A DNA stretch of 64,000 bases from Alphaproteobacteria bacterium (GTDB lineage Bacteria > Pseudomonadota > Alphaproteobacteria > Micropepsales > Micropepsaceae): contig JAATGP010000004.1 of the NCBI GenBank assembly GCA_015654635.1, positions 62,001 to 126,000 of the forward strand, read 5' to 3'. This document shows, in pieces, positions 16,392 through 24,639 of this stretch (position 1 is its first letter; every line of letters starts with the position of its first letter). Made by a program: the position numbers and the translations under genes. The notes beneath the pieces are model-generated. The model had not been told where the DNA came from. It saw only the letters and a list, made by a program, of their open reading frames with translations, and did not search any database.

Positions 16392-16959
16392 CTTCGATAC
16401 ACACATCTTCCTTATTAATGGACGTACGTACCCGAGATTTCCCCCCTCGACCGAATATCTTAATTAACAACCGCACACCGTTTGCCATGTGCTTTTCTAC
16501 CGTCTTTTCGCTTATTTTAAGGCGTTGAGCCACTTCCCTTTGTGACAGGCCTTCCATTCTTCGCAAAATCAGCGTCTCCCGGCACATCTCCGGCAATTGT
16601 GCCAGGGCGTCCGCGACGGCGAGGATTTCGCCCTGAAATTCCAAACGCTCCTCTGTATTGGCCTCCGGTAACGCGGCATCCAGCGTCTCCAGACTGCCGC
16701 TCGACGTGATCGAAATCACCCGCGAATGACGAACGTGATCAATGATGATCGCCTTGGCGGTTTGGATGGCGTATTGCCTGGGAAAGCGAATGGCGTCCAG
16801 TGACGGCGCGGACAGAATCCGGGCGTACATCTCCTGGACGATGTCTTCGATATCCAGGCCGTAAACCGACACGGTGCGCAACTTGGCGCGGATCAGCGCC
16901 TCATGCGGCAACACGTTACGAGCAAGCCATCGCCCGCGCTCACGAAGGTCTTGTGACAT
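16363..16959 (-). CDS. ECF-family RNA polymerase sigma factor (FecI-like)
   Basis: About 198 residues from ATG 16959; the ORF track extends to a GTG at 16998, so the start is uncertain. Region 2 is VSVYGLDIEDIVQEMYARILSAPSLDAIRFPRQYAIQTAKAIIIDHVRHSR and region 4 is LPEMCRETLILRRMEGLSQREVAQRLKISEKTVEKHMANGVRLL, with the helix-turn-helix that reads -35 elements. It lies upstream of and overlaps fecR, followed by the STN-bearing TonB receptor, which is the classic cell-surface signalling arrangement. It probably transcribes the receptor and autotransporter genes when the outer-membrane ligand is bound. Confidence 0.95.
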   Translation of the reverse strand: MSQDLRERGRWLARNVLPHEALIRAKLRTVSVYGLDIEDIVQEMYARILSAPSLDAIRFPRQYAIQTAKAIIIDHVRHSRVISITSSGSLETLDAALPEANTEERLEFQGEILAVADALAQLPEMCRETLILRRMEGLSQREVAQRLKISEKTVEKHMANGVRLLIKIFGRGGKSRVRTSINKEDVCIEDVDSKPGDR

Positions 16960-17110
16960 GCGGCCAGCAGAACACCAATCCTCCATTTTGCAAGTCACAC
17001 TATGCCGACTTGAACCGTTTCCTGCCTGGCTGTGCTATTTTCAAACCATCAAAAAAAGGAATAGGGAAATCTATCTTTCGTACGTCTTCTTTTAAAAACG
17101 CGGTTAATAC

Positions 17111-18277
17111 TTAGCAGTTACCCGATTGCTCGCTAAGGCCTGCCAAAAAGGCGCTGGCGCCGATTTGGGCATCGTCAAACGAACCCGGCGGGCCGTGCGG
17201 CGCATCGGCCCGAAAGGCAAGGATGTTGCCCGTGTAGAGCGTGAGGTCCTGGATACGCGCGTTGCGAAAGCTGGCGTGCGTGCGCTTGGCATGCAGGAAA
17301 GAGGCACCCGATAGATCGCTGCCGACGAACCTCGCCGCCCGCACATCGGCGCCATCAAAGCGCGCCGCCTGTAACTGGCAACCGGAGAAATCGACGGACA
17401 CGGCGATGACTTTGCGCGCCGACAGCCCCGCAAGGCAAAGCCCTTTGAGAAATTCGCCGAGCGGACGCAAATCTTCGCCATCGATCGTGGCGGGTCTGCC
17501 CTTCTGCCCCAGGCTCGTAAACCACTCGTGATGCGCCTCCAGTTCCGCCAGGAGAGACTTGGCGCGGCGCTGGGCGGCAGGCGTGGGCGGGGCAAGGCCG
17601 GCCTTCAGATTGCTGGCTGGAACGCCAAGCTTTTCGAGATGAAAGCCGGAGAGCACCGCGTTGCGAAAACAGGCCGTACGCATTCTGGCGCCGCGAAAAC
17701 TCGCCCCTTCGAGAAGTGCATCGGTAAAATTGGCATGATCGAGCCTGGCATTGCGGAACGAGGCGTGACGCAGCGAGGTGCCGGTGAAATCGACCGCGCC
17801 AAACGGCGACTCGTCATGCGCGTTACCCTGAAATTTCAACCTGTCGCCCATGCGCAGCATGGTGGCGGCGCGAAGGTCCGCAAAATCCATCATCGCATAA
17901 TTGAGATTGGCGCCCTTGAAGGAGGCCCCGCGCAGATCGGCGTGATCAAGGCGGGCATAACGCAAATCGCAACCGCGCAAATCGGCGCAATAAAGACTGG
18001 TGCCGGAGAGATTGGCCCCGTTGAGATCGGCGCCGACGAGCGAGGCACCGGAAAGATCGGCCTCCGACAAATCGCGCTTTGCCATCATCACGCCATCGAG
18101 CTTTGCCGACTGCAATTGGGCGCGCTTGCCTTTTTGCCGTGTGCGGTAGCGCAGGTGATCGCCCAAGATACGATAAAGCTCGGCATGGGAGATGGTGTTC
18201 TCTTCGGGGGCGTCCTTCAGCCCGAACACGTCGTGGCCGGGCATCGAGGGATCGAAGGCGCTTAACATCGAGTCCAT
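17111..18277 (-). CDS. pentapeptide-repeat protein
   Basis: About 388 residues from ATG 18277, chosen because GGAGTG precedes it and the longer ORF-track start runs through an upstream gene in another frame. From about residue 60 it carries runs of A(D/N)LxG-type pentapeptides (LSEADLSGASLVGADLNGANLSGTSLYCADLRGCDL), interrupted by a linker and resumed as FSGCQLQAARFDGADVRAARFVGSDLSGASF. Such repeats fold into a right-handed quadrilateral beta-helix. No enzymatic domain is visible. Most members have unknown roles; some mimic DNA and inhibit gyrase. The N-terminus (PSMPGHDVFGLKDAPEENTISHAELYRILGDHLRYRTRQKGKRAQL) is not repeat-like. It follows a hypothetical gene by about 24 bp, probably one operon. 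Confidence 0.9.
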   Translation of the reverse strand: MDSMLSAFDPSMPGHDVFGLKDAPEENTISHAELYRILGDHLRYRTRQKGKRAQLQSAKLDGVMMAKRDLSEADLSGASLVGADLNGANLSGTSLYCADLRGCDLRYARLDHADLRGASFKGANLNYAMMDFADLRAATMLRMGDRLKFQGNAHDESPFGAVDFTGTSLRHASFRNARLDHANFTDALLEGASFRGARMRTACFRNAVLSGFHLEKLGVPASNLKAGLAPPTPAAQRRAKSLLAELEAHHEWFTSLGQKGRPATIDGEDLRPLGEFLKGLCLAGLSARKVIAVSVDFSGCQLQAARFDGADVRAARFVGSDLSGASFLHAKRTHASFRNARIQDLTLYTGNILAFRADAPHGPPGSFDDAQIGASAFLAGLSEQSGNC

Positions 18278-18300
18278 GGCGGAACACTCCAAAGGGCGTG

Positions 18301-18759
18301 TTAGATTCTGTGGAAGCGCCTGCGGGCGGTGTCGGCGAGCCGGATAACGGATTCTCCGAGGGGGGCGCCGAGGGCAATATCCCAAAGCGAGGCCAGGAGA
18401 CGATCGCAACAATCGGCGTGATCGACATCGAATTCGAAGAGGTCGGACATCACCAGAATGAAGCTTGCCCATTCGGTCAAAGCTGCAGGATCGTCCTTGA
18501 GATTGGCGATGCCTTCGGCCAGATCCGCCGCGCCCACCACCACCGGTGTGACCCGAAGACCGCTGACGCTGCCCTCGATCCGGCGCGCATAGACCGCAAC
18601 GCCGGCGCTTTTGAAGTTCTCGAGCGGCGTCTCGCCACGCAGGATCGCGCGCAAGGAATCGGCTTCGATTGTCTGCGCCGCGCCGGGCATGCCGGGCGGG
18701 GCGATCTTGACGGCATCCCGCGTGCTGCGGCTGTGAGGCCCGAACCCATCCATATACAT
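18301..18759 (-). CDS. hypothetical protein upstream of the pentapeptide gene
   Basis: A 152-residue soluble protein that I do not recognise. It is high in Ala, Leu and acidic residues (FKSAGVAVYARRIEGSVSGLRVTPVVVGAADLAEGIANLKDD, WASFILVMSDLFEFDVDHADCCDRLLASLWDIALG), suggesting a mixed alpha/beta fold with an amphipathic helical end. No signal peptide is seen. It ends 23 bp before the pentapeptide-repeat start, so the two are probably translated from one mRNA and may act together. A competing ORF overlaps in another frame but has worse residue composition. Confidence 0.6.
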   Translation of the reverse strand: MYMDGFGPHSRSTRDAVKIAPPGMPGAAQTIEADSLRAILRGETPLENFKSAGVAVYARRIEGSVSGLRVTPVVVGAADLAEGIANLKDDPAALTEWASFILVMSDLFEFDVDHADCCDRLLASLWDIALGAPLGESVIRLADTARRRFHRI

Positions 18760-18937
18760 GACAAACCATCAGTGTTGCTTCCGCCATCAACAAAGCAGGA
18801 AGCGTGCCGAAAGCGCAGCCTTGAAAGGTCTCGATAACGATCGTTAACGGAAGCTGAAGCCCCGGCAAGAGGGACCCCATGCGGCCCTGCCCCGGCAAAG
18901 ACTTCCGCAAACGGGTGGAAGCATTTGCCGGGCCGCA

Positions 18938-19699
18938 TCAGGGGCGCCTTGCCGGATGGCTGCCCGCGCGCTGCGGGATGAGGAAAATGCAGGCGACCAT
19001 GACGGCGGCGATGACGGCCGTCGCCAAAGGGCGGCTGACACTAAGGCCGCCTTGTGCAAAGGGCTTGTCAAAGAAATCACCGACCGTGGCACCCAAGGGA
19101 CGGGTCAGCACAAAGGCAGCCCAGAACAGCGCCACGCGCGACAGGCTGGTGGCGTAATAGAGGAGCGCGACCACCACCAGCGCCGCCACGAACACCCCCG
19201 CCGCACCGAGATAGCCGAGGCCCGAGGTGTCGGCCAGCCAATCGCCCAGCGCGGTGCCCAACGTCTGCGAGAAGGTGATGGTGAGCCAGTAGAAGGCTTC
19301 CACCTTGGGTGTGCTCACGCTGTCGACGGCAACGCTACCCTCCGACCGGTACCACACCGCCAGCGAGGCGATGACGCAGGCGAGCAGCATCGCCGAGCCG
19401 CCTGTGTAGCCGATGCCGAGCGAACGGTCGGCGAAATCGGCGAGCGTGGTGCCGGCGGTGGTCGAAGCGGCGATGGTGGCCCAATACAGCGCCGGATGGA
19501 ATTTCTTCGCCGCGATCTGACATGCCACCAAGACGATGAGGGCTGCGGCAAAAATCGCCGTGCCGATGAGATAGCCCATATCCCAGGTCATGGTGACGGT
19601 ATCGCCCGCGGTCTCGCCCAAGGTGGTGGCAAGAATCTTGATCAGCCAGAAGCCGAGGGTGACGGCGGGAACTTTGCTCAACACTGCGTCTTTCGACAT
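18938..19699 (-). CDS. COG4705-like multi-pass membrane protein
   Basis: About 253 residues from ATG 19699 (MSKDAVLSKVPAVTLGFWLIKILATTLGETAGDTVTM). Eight or so hydrophobic helices are arranged as repeats in which TLGETAGD, TTLADFAD, TLGTALGDWLADTSGLGYLGAAGVF and PLGATVGDFFDKP recur, each with a conserved Gly-Asp or Ala-Asp in the membrane. This matches my memory of COG4705, an uncharacterised family often near metal- or stress-related genes. It lies 20 bp after an outer-membrane protein gene on the same strand. The transported species, if any, is unknown. Confidence 0.85.
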   Translation of the reverse strand: MSKDAVLSKVPAVTLGFWLIKILATTLGETAGDTVTMTWDMGYLIGTAIFAAALIVLVACQIAAKKFHPALYWATIAASTTAGTTLADFADRSLGIGYTGGSAMLLACVIASLAVWYRSEGSVAVDSVSTPKVEAFYWLTITFSQTLGTALGDWLADTSGLGYLGAAGVFVAALVVVALLYYATSLSRVALFWAAFVLTRPLGATVGDFFDKPFAQGGLSVSRPLATAVIAAVMVACIFLIPQRAGSHPARRP

Positions 19700-19719
19700 C
19701 GACCTGTCCGTTCCGGCTG

Positions 19720-20502
19720 TTAGAAGGTGAAGAGAAGCGAAGAATACCAAGTGTATTGTTGCGTTTCGGCGGCGTTCTGCAGCCCCGGCCCGGCATAGGC
19801 CAGAAGATGCAGATTTTCGTTCAGGTCATAGACCAGGCCCGCCCCGGCTCCGGTCGAGACGCGGCCGCCTTTTTCGTCAGCCCCCTGATGAACAATCTCA
19901 ACGCCCAGCGAGAGATCGGGCAGCAGGTGGCGGCTAAGCGCCCAACCGGCCAGGCAATAGTCTTGCGCACCCTCGCCACGGTTCAGAACGCAGCCGCCGC
20001 CGCCGAAGCTCGACCACGCCCCCCAATCGCGCTCGGCCCATAGCGGCAGCAAAAAAGAGGCATGCTGCTCGCCGACATTTTTGGAGGCGCTGGGCAGGAA
20101 GACGCGGGGAAAGACGGCCACGTCCCAGCCGGTATCCTCCTGGTGCAGAAATTTGTATTTGGCGGCGAGTTCGGCATTGCCGAGGCCCGAAACGCTGGGG
20201 CCGTGGCTTGGCATATCCTTATCGATGGGCAGGACCGCGGTCAGTTGCAAATCCGGCGCCGCGCCATAATTGAAATCGATGCCGAAGCTGGCCCCCGCGC
20301 CGCGCCGCCCGCCCGTGCCTTGCGCAAAGGCATAGATCTCGAAATGGCCGCTCTCGGTGGGCTGCGGATCATCGCTGACGAAAGGCGGCCCGGCCCAGGC
20401 GGGGCAAGCGAGCGCGAGGCAGGCGATGATCCCGCCTGCCCGCGATGCCGACTTTCGGTCCCTATACAACAAGCACTCCACGGCGTGGCCCGCAGGCTCC
20501 AT
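19720..20502 (-). CDS. outer-membrane beta-barrel protein (transporter-like)
   Basis: About 260 residues from ATG 20502; ATG 20544 and a TTG near 20472 are alternatives. A signal peptide (AGGIIACLALACPAWAGPP) is followed by FVSDDPQPTESGHFEIYAFAQGTGGRRGAGASFGIDFNYGAAPDLQLTAVLP, alternating strands through the whole chain, and a C-terminal WYSSLLFTF ending in Phe. This pattern fits the outer-membrane family usually labelled transporter or phenol-MetA-degradation-like. Ligand unknown. It is the first gene of a likely pair with the COG4705-like membrane protein. Its upstream end overlaps a decayed reading frame, so the exact start is unsure. Confidence 0.8.
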   Translation of the reverse strand: MEPAGHAVECLLYRDRKSASRAGGIIACLALACPAWAGPPFVSDDPQPTESGHFEIYAFAQGTGGRRGAGASFGIDFNYGAAPDLQLTAVLPIDKDMPSHGPSVSGLGNAELAAKYKFLHQEDTGWDVAVFPRVFLPSASKNVGEQHASFLLPLWAERDWGAWSSFGGGGCVLNRGEGAQDYCLAGWALSRHLLPDLSLGVEIVHQGADEKGGRVSTGAGAGLVYDLNENLHLLAYAGPGLQNAAETQQYTWYSSLLFTF

Positions 20503-20549
20503 AGCGCAAGCCGCGCGGCGCCGGTACCGCAGGGCCGATTGCATTTTCC

Positions 20550-20890
20550 CAATCTTATGATGGAGAGCGGGACGGGGGCCGCCGGGGCACCTTGGCGGAC
20601 GCGCTGTTTCACCGGCAAGAAAATCTCGCGCTGGCGCACCACGGTGCCGTCGCGGATGACGGTGATGTGCAGAATATGCTGGACACGCGCGCGGGCGGCG
20701 ATCTCGGCTTCGGCGCGGGCGATGGCGGCTTTGGCGCGGGCCATGAGGTCGCGATACTTGGCCTCGATAGCGAGCCAATGGGCGGGACGCGGCCTGACGG
20801 CATTGCGATTGCCGAACGGCGCCCCGACCTTGCCGGTTGGTTTGGAGGCTGACCGTTTGGCGGGCCCCTCGGCGGGCGCCGGGTTTGAAA
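20550..20890 (-). pseudogene. remnant resembling GNRNAxKHG small proteins
   Basis: Within the long minus ORF 20241-21158, the segment KPTGKVGAPFGNRNAVRPRPAHWLAIEAKYRDLMARAKAAIARAEAEIAARARVQHI has coding-like codon use and resembles the GAPxGNRNAxKHG motif of small, often phage- or IS-associated proteins, followed by a charged helix. No clear start codon or ribosome binding site is present, and the frame runs on into the neighbouring outer-membrane gene. A truncated or decayed gene is the best reading. Limits are approximate. Confidence 0.35.
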
Positions 20891-20996
20891 GATAATTGTT
20901 AAAGGGGCAAGGCGGGGGGGAGAGGGGGTGCGGCTGATAAGAGCTGGGCAGCGCGATCAACGGCGCGCGCCAACGGCGGCGATGCCGACGGCACGG

Positions 20997-21114
20997 GCGC
21001 GCCAACGCTTCCAAGATGATCGCCGGTGTCTGCGAAACTGCCTCTGCCATGCTCCTCGGCCACAAAGACCACCGCAGAGAAATGGGAAGCGGCGGGGATG
21101 GATTCAAGAGCGGA
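20997..21114. repeat. dispersed repeat, copy 1
   Basis: About 118 bases nearly repeated at 22867-22991 in the same orientation. Shared blocks include GCGCGCCAACGC, GCCGGTGTCTGCGA, CACCGC, AATGGGAAGCG and GGATTCAAGAGCGG. Scattered substitutions and a 6-base length difference separate the copies. Confidence 0.8.
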
Positions 21115-21294
21115 CGGCTTGGTCCAGCACCCGCCAACGGCCACTGGCGCGCCATCACTTGCTGTTAGGAATAGGTCTTGGTTGCGGCAAGACTCGCCAC
21201 TGACGCCATCGCGAGCGGTACCAGAAAGTCTATGGGCATGCCCTGCGCCCTTTTGCATGCTCCCACGTCAGAGCGGAGTGGCGAATAGTACCAG

Positions 21295-21699
21295 ATGTTG
21301 GCGTTTATCCGCGGGAGGAAGCGAGTGCTGAGACCAGATTTAGGCGACGCCCCAGACGATGAGGACGCGGCTGCTGACAGCAAAGGACTCGTTGTTGTTA
21401 TAGGGCTTGCGCTTCTCTATTGCGTTGCCGTTGTGCTGCCCTTTTCCAGTGTCTTCGATTGGACGCTAAGTCTCACGAACGCATTGGCGTTGCCAGAAGT
21501 GCTGCACACAATCGTTGGCTTGCTCCTTGTTGCGACCCCTGCCGTGGTATTGATGGCGCTCAATTACCATTTTAGAGCCTTCGAATGGCGTACCGAATAC
21601 TGGGCGGTGTTCTTTGGGATTGTTGCTTTCGCTCGACTTATCTTTGGCAAAGGCTACGGCCTTACGCTGCTGCAGGCGTTGCATTACCTGAAATTCTGA
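21295..21699 (+). CDS. hypothetical small membrane protein
   Basis: A 134-residue protein with a basic N-terminus (MLAFIRGRKRVLRPD) and three hydrophobic stretches: GLVVVIGLALLYCVAVVLPF, HTIVGLLLVATPAVVLMALNY and YWAVFFGIVAFARLIFG. No family recognised. It ends 9 bp before the start of the retropepsin-like gene on the same strand, so the two probably share an mRNA and the membrane protein may help the secreted partner. Composition matches the surroundings. Confidence 0.65.
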   Translation: MLAFIRGRKRVLRPDLGDAPDDEDAAADSKGLVVVIGLALLYCVAVVLPFSSVFDWTLSLTNALALPEVLHTIVGLLLVATPAVVLMALNYHFRAFEWRTEYWAVFFGIVAFARLIFGKGYGLTLLQALHYLKF

Positions 21700-21708
21700 G
21701 GAGGCTCT

Positions 21709-22620
21709 ATGCATCGTTATTTCGCATCCATTGGCGTTTTGTTGGCGGCAGCGATGTTGGTCCCATCGGCGGCGGCAAGCCCCTGCGTGCCGAAGTTGGT
21801 CGAGACCTTTCCGCTGGTTCGCTTAGTTTCGGGCCGATATGCCGTACAGGCATCGATCGACGGTCATCCGTTACGCCTGATGGTTGAGACCGGAGCGTCC
21901 GATAGCGTGCTTGCAGACACAATGGGAGATTCTCTAGGACTGACGCGACAGGCCATTACAAACGATAATTCGTCGGCCCTCGGTGGTAGGGCAATCCGTC
22001 AATATGTTATCGCGGAAAATGTCTTCATAGGACATCTGAAAGCCGACCGAATGAAGTTCCTCCTTTTGCCGGGCACGCAAGAGGAGACAGATGGTCTGTT
22101 GGGAGTAGATGTCCTCAGCAAATTCGACGTTGAACTGGATTTTCCTCGTTTACGGATGACGCTTTACGAACAAGGCACGTGTGGCATTGGCGCGGTCAGC
22201 TGGGCCAATGGTAGTGAAGTGACGACGGTCCCTTTTCGGATCGAAATGGCTCATATCAAGTTTGATGCCATTCTTGACGGCCAGCACGTTACGGCATGGT
22301 TGGACACCGGGGCTTGGCGCAACCATTACAGCCTTGAAGCAGCAGAGGCCTCCTACGGTCTGGATGAAAAAGCGATAGACATGCGGCGCCTAGGCAATCT
22401 CAACAACCCACACCCCAGTTACCTTCATATCTTCAAGTCACTTGTGATTGGGAACCAGACGATTTCGACGCCAGAAGTGATGCTCATGCCAAATCAAGTT
22501 GCACAACTCAGTGTACCCGAGCCCCGGTTTCTCGTTGGCATACCAACGCTGAGCAAGTTTCACCTGTTCATCGCGTTTGGAGAACAGAAGTTTTATGTCA
22601 CTTCGGAAGAAGCACCTTAA
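21709..22620 (+). CDS. retropepsin-like aspartic protease homologue 1
   Basis: A 303-residue exported protein with signal peptide (YFASIGVLLAAAMLVPSAAAS). Two retropepsin-like halves are visible. The first has PLRLMVETGASDSVLAD, where the catalytic DTG is replaced by ETG. The second keeps VTAWLDTGAWRNHYSLEAAE. Each is followed by the flap-like and hydrophobic-Gly (GLLGVDVLSKFDVELDF; FLVGIPTLSKFHLFIAF) blocks of clan AA proteases. The Asp-to-Glu change suggests altered or lost activity, or use as a binding fold. It follows a small membrane protein and precedes a paralogue at 23070. GAGGCTCT precedes the ATG. Confidence 0.82.
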   Translation: MHRYFASIGVLLAAAMLVPSAAASPCVPKLVETFPLVRLVSGRYAVQASIDGHPLRLMVETGASDSVLADTMGDSLGLTRQAITNDNSSALGGRAIRQYVIAENVFIGHLKADRMKFLLLPGTQEETDGLLGVDVLSKFDVELDFPRLRMTLYEQGTCGIGAVSWANGSEVTTVPFRIEMAHIKFDAILDGQHVTAWLDTGAWRNHYSLEAAEASYGLDEKAIDMRRLGNLNNPHPSYLHIFKSLVIGNQTISTPEVMLMPNQVAQLSVPEPRFLVGIPTLSKFHLFIAFGEQKFYVTSEEAP

Positions 22621-22866
22621 AGTGCCGACGAACGGCTGGTGTCGGCGCACCTACGACATAGACCAGCCACCGGGGCGCCCGGTGGTCGAGGGGAAGCGTG
22701 TTCTAATTCGTTTCGCATTTGGTGCCTTCTCTCGGCGAATTTGTTAGCGCCCCGAACAGGCGTTTTGCGGCGAAGGCTGGCGCGATCAGGGGACCCACAA
22801 ACAGAAGCGTGCAGCCTAAAGACCGGGAGATTTCGCCTTCGCGTGAAGGCGGCCATAAAGGCGAGC

Positions 22867-22991
22867 CGCGCGCCAACGCCTCCAAGACGACCGCCGGTGT
22901 CTGCGAGCTTGCGAATGCCTCTCCCCTGCTCCTTGGCCACACAGACCACCGCGGACAAATGGGAAGCGACGGGGGCGGATTCAAGAGCGGG
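22867..22991. repeat. dispersed repeat, copy 2
   Basis: The second copy of the 118-125-base repeat at 20997-21114, in the same orientation. It sits about 80 bases upstream of the second protease-like gene, within the 450-base gap 22621-23069, in which I see no gene. Confidence 0.8.
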
Positions 22992-23069
22992 CAGCGGCTG
23001 TGTTATTGCCCGCTGGCGTAGCGATCTTATTGGTGCAATTCTTATGGCGTGATTGATCCGGGGGCAACC

Positions 23070-24035
23070 ATGAGAACGATCATCGCGGTGCTGGCGGCTG
23101 TTGTGGCGCTCACGGCGTGCGGTGCAGGCGCCGACGAAGGCTGCCGTTTGTTGCGCATGGCGGAGCTGGACATCGTGATGACCTCCGACGGCCGGATCAC
23201 GGTCCCGGCGAGCATTGATGGCCATCCGGTGCGGCTGCTGCTCGATACCGCGGCCCCCTTCAGCGGAGTCTCGCCGGAATGGGCGGCGCAGAACGGCGAA
23301 AGAGCGCAAATGCTCGACGGCAATGCGGTGATCCTGCGCGGCGGCTATCGGCTCAACAACTTCATACGGGTGGAGTCGTTCCAGCTCGGAAAGCTTTCAA
23401 CCCATACGATGAGCTTCAGCATCTATCCGTCTGGTTACTTGCCGGAGGTGGATGGAACGCTCGGCGCCGATGTGCTCGGCGGCTTTGATGTCGATATCGA
23501 TCCGGCTTCTGCGAAGGTCAACCTGTTCCGCAGAAATGGTTGCAGCGATCGCGTCATCTACTGGGATGCTGAGGCGGTCGGCGCTGCCCGGCTGAAGGAC
23601 AACAAGACGGGCGCGGCGGTCAGCCCGACGTTCCTGGAGGAAACCGGCGACCGGCGGCTCCTGTTCGATACCGTGCTGGACGGAAAGCCCGTGCTTGCGG
23701 CGCTCGACACCGGATCAACCGATACGATCATGAACCTCGAGCGGGCGCGTGACACCTTCGGCTGGGGCCGTAACGCACCGCCGCTCAGGGCTACCGGCAA
23801 CGGTTCGTACCGGTTTCCTTTTGAGCTGCTGAGCTTCGAGGGCGTCGAGGTGCCCCATCCCGACATCACGCTTGTCCCGGAATAACGCATCGGCTTGGGC
23901 GTCCGGCCACGCGGCGAGTCGCTGATCATCGGCATGGCCATGCTGCGCAAACTGCACATCTACATCTCATACGGCCAGCGAAAGGTGTATTTCACAGGCC
24001 CGCCGCCTACGGGCTCCGCATCTGGCGCCCCATAA
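23070..24035 (+). pseudogene. retropepsin-like lipoprotein 2, cut by an in-frame stop
   Basis: Paralogue of the preceding gene. ATG 23070 gives a lipoprotein signal (MRTIIAVLAAVVALTACGAG, lipobox LTAC). The first half has VRLLLDTAAPFSGVSPEWAAQ, with DTA in place of DTG, and GTLGADVLGGFDVDID. The second half keeps VLAALDTGSTDTIMN. The frame hits TAA at 23883-23885 after DITLVPE, yet the same frame continues for 49 codons to TAA 24033-24035 as RIGLGVRPRGESLIIGMAMLRKLHIYISYGQRKVYFTG. That matches the C-terminal block FLVGIPTLSKFHLFIAFGEQKFYVTS of paralogue 1. A single nonsense mutation (or a sequencing error) therefore removes the last conserved block. Confidence 0.8.
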
Positions 24036-24164
24036 ATGCCGGCCGGAACGGCCTGCCCCTATATTTCTTTGTACGGATGAAGGTGCGGCTGGTCTGGCGC
24101 CGAATGCCATCGCGGCGCCTCAAGCGCGATCCCCAGGATGTGCAAAAGCGCAAACGGCGACGGT

Positions 24165-24443
24165 TCAGATTGCGTCGTCCGCTTGTGATTGGCATTGTTC
24201 CTGGGCGAGCAGAAGTGTCTGCTGCGTGAGGGCTGTATTGGCCCCATCATAGGTGATTTTCGGCGCCGAAAAAGGCTGGAACGTTACGCCGGTGACGGCA
24301 TTGGCTTCATTCAGCATCACGGCGTTGAAAGGAGACGCGCCCGGGGCCAGCGGCGCGGCGCCACGGGTTATTGCACCAGAGCCCGTCGGCAGATTGCCAG
24401 AAAGAGTTCCAACCGAGATTAAGGGTGCAAGTTGCGACGTCAT
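24165..24443 (-). CDS. small hypothetical protein
   Basis: A 92-residue ORF from ATG 24443 (MTSQLAPLISVGTLSGNLPTGSGAITRGAAPLAPGASPFNAVMLN). It is rich in small residues, has low charge and ends in a helical QQTLLLAQEQCQSQADDAI. No family recognised. The ribosome binding site is weak and the ORF-track start upstream adds an unlikely Trp/His-rich leader. Support comes mainly from composition, so it may be spurious. The bases between the protease pseudogene and this ORF hold nothing I can name. Confidence 0.4.
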   Translation of the reverse strand: MTSQLAPLISVGTLSGNLPTGSGAITRGAAPLAPGASPFNAVMLNEANAVTGVTFQPFSAPKITYDGANTALTQQTLLLAQEQCQSQADDAI

Positions 24444-24588
24444 CGAAAAATTTCCAGCATAAATTACCCCATCTGCAGGAAAGCAGATACCGTGCCAGGG
24501 CCAATGTTGTTGAATCTCAGGCAATCCGCTGCGTGCAGGCATATTTTCAGCTGCAAGAAAAAGAAAGCGAGCCGGTCATATTTTCCGC

Positions 24589-24605
24589 CCGGCAAAGTTT
24601 GCCGG
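24589..24605. repeat. 17-bp palindrome between two genes
   Basis: CCGGCAAA and TTTGCCGG flank a single G. It lies 35 bases downstream of the minus-strand membrane-protein gene, so it could be part of a terminator or an operator. No T run follows. Confidence 0.5.
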
Positions 24606-24639
24606 ATGGGATCCGCTGCCTTCCCCTCAAGATGGCTGC

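Noticed and set aside
20241-21158. 305-residue minus ORF
   Set aside because: Spans the intergenic repeat and part of the barrel gene in another frame. Only a short central segment looks coding, and I listed that alone.
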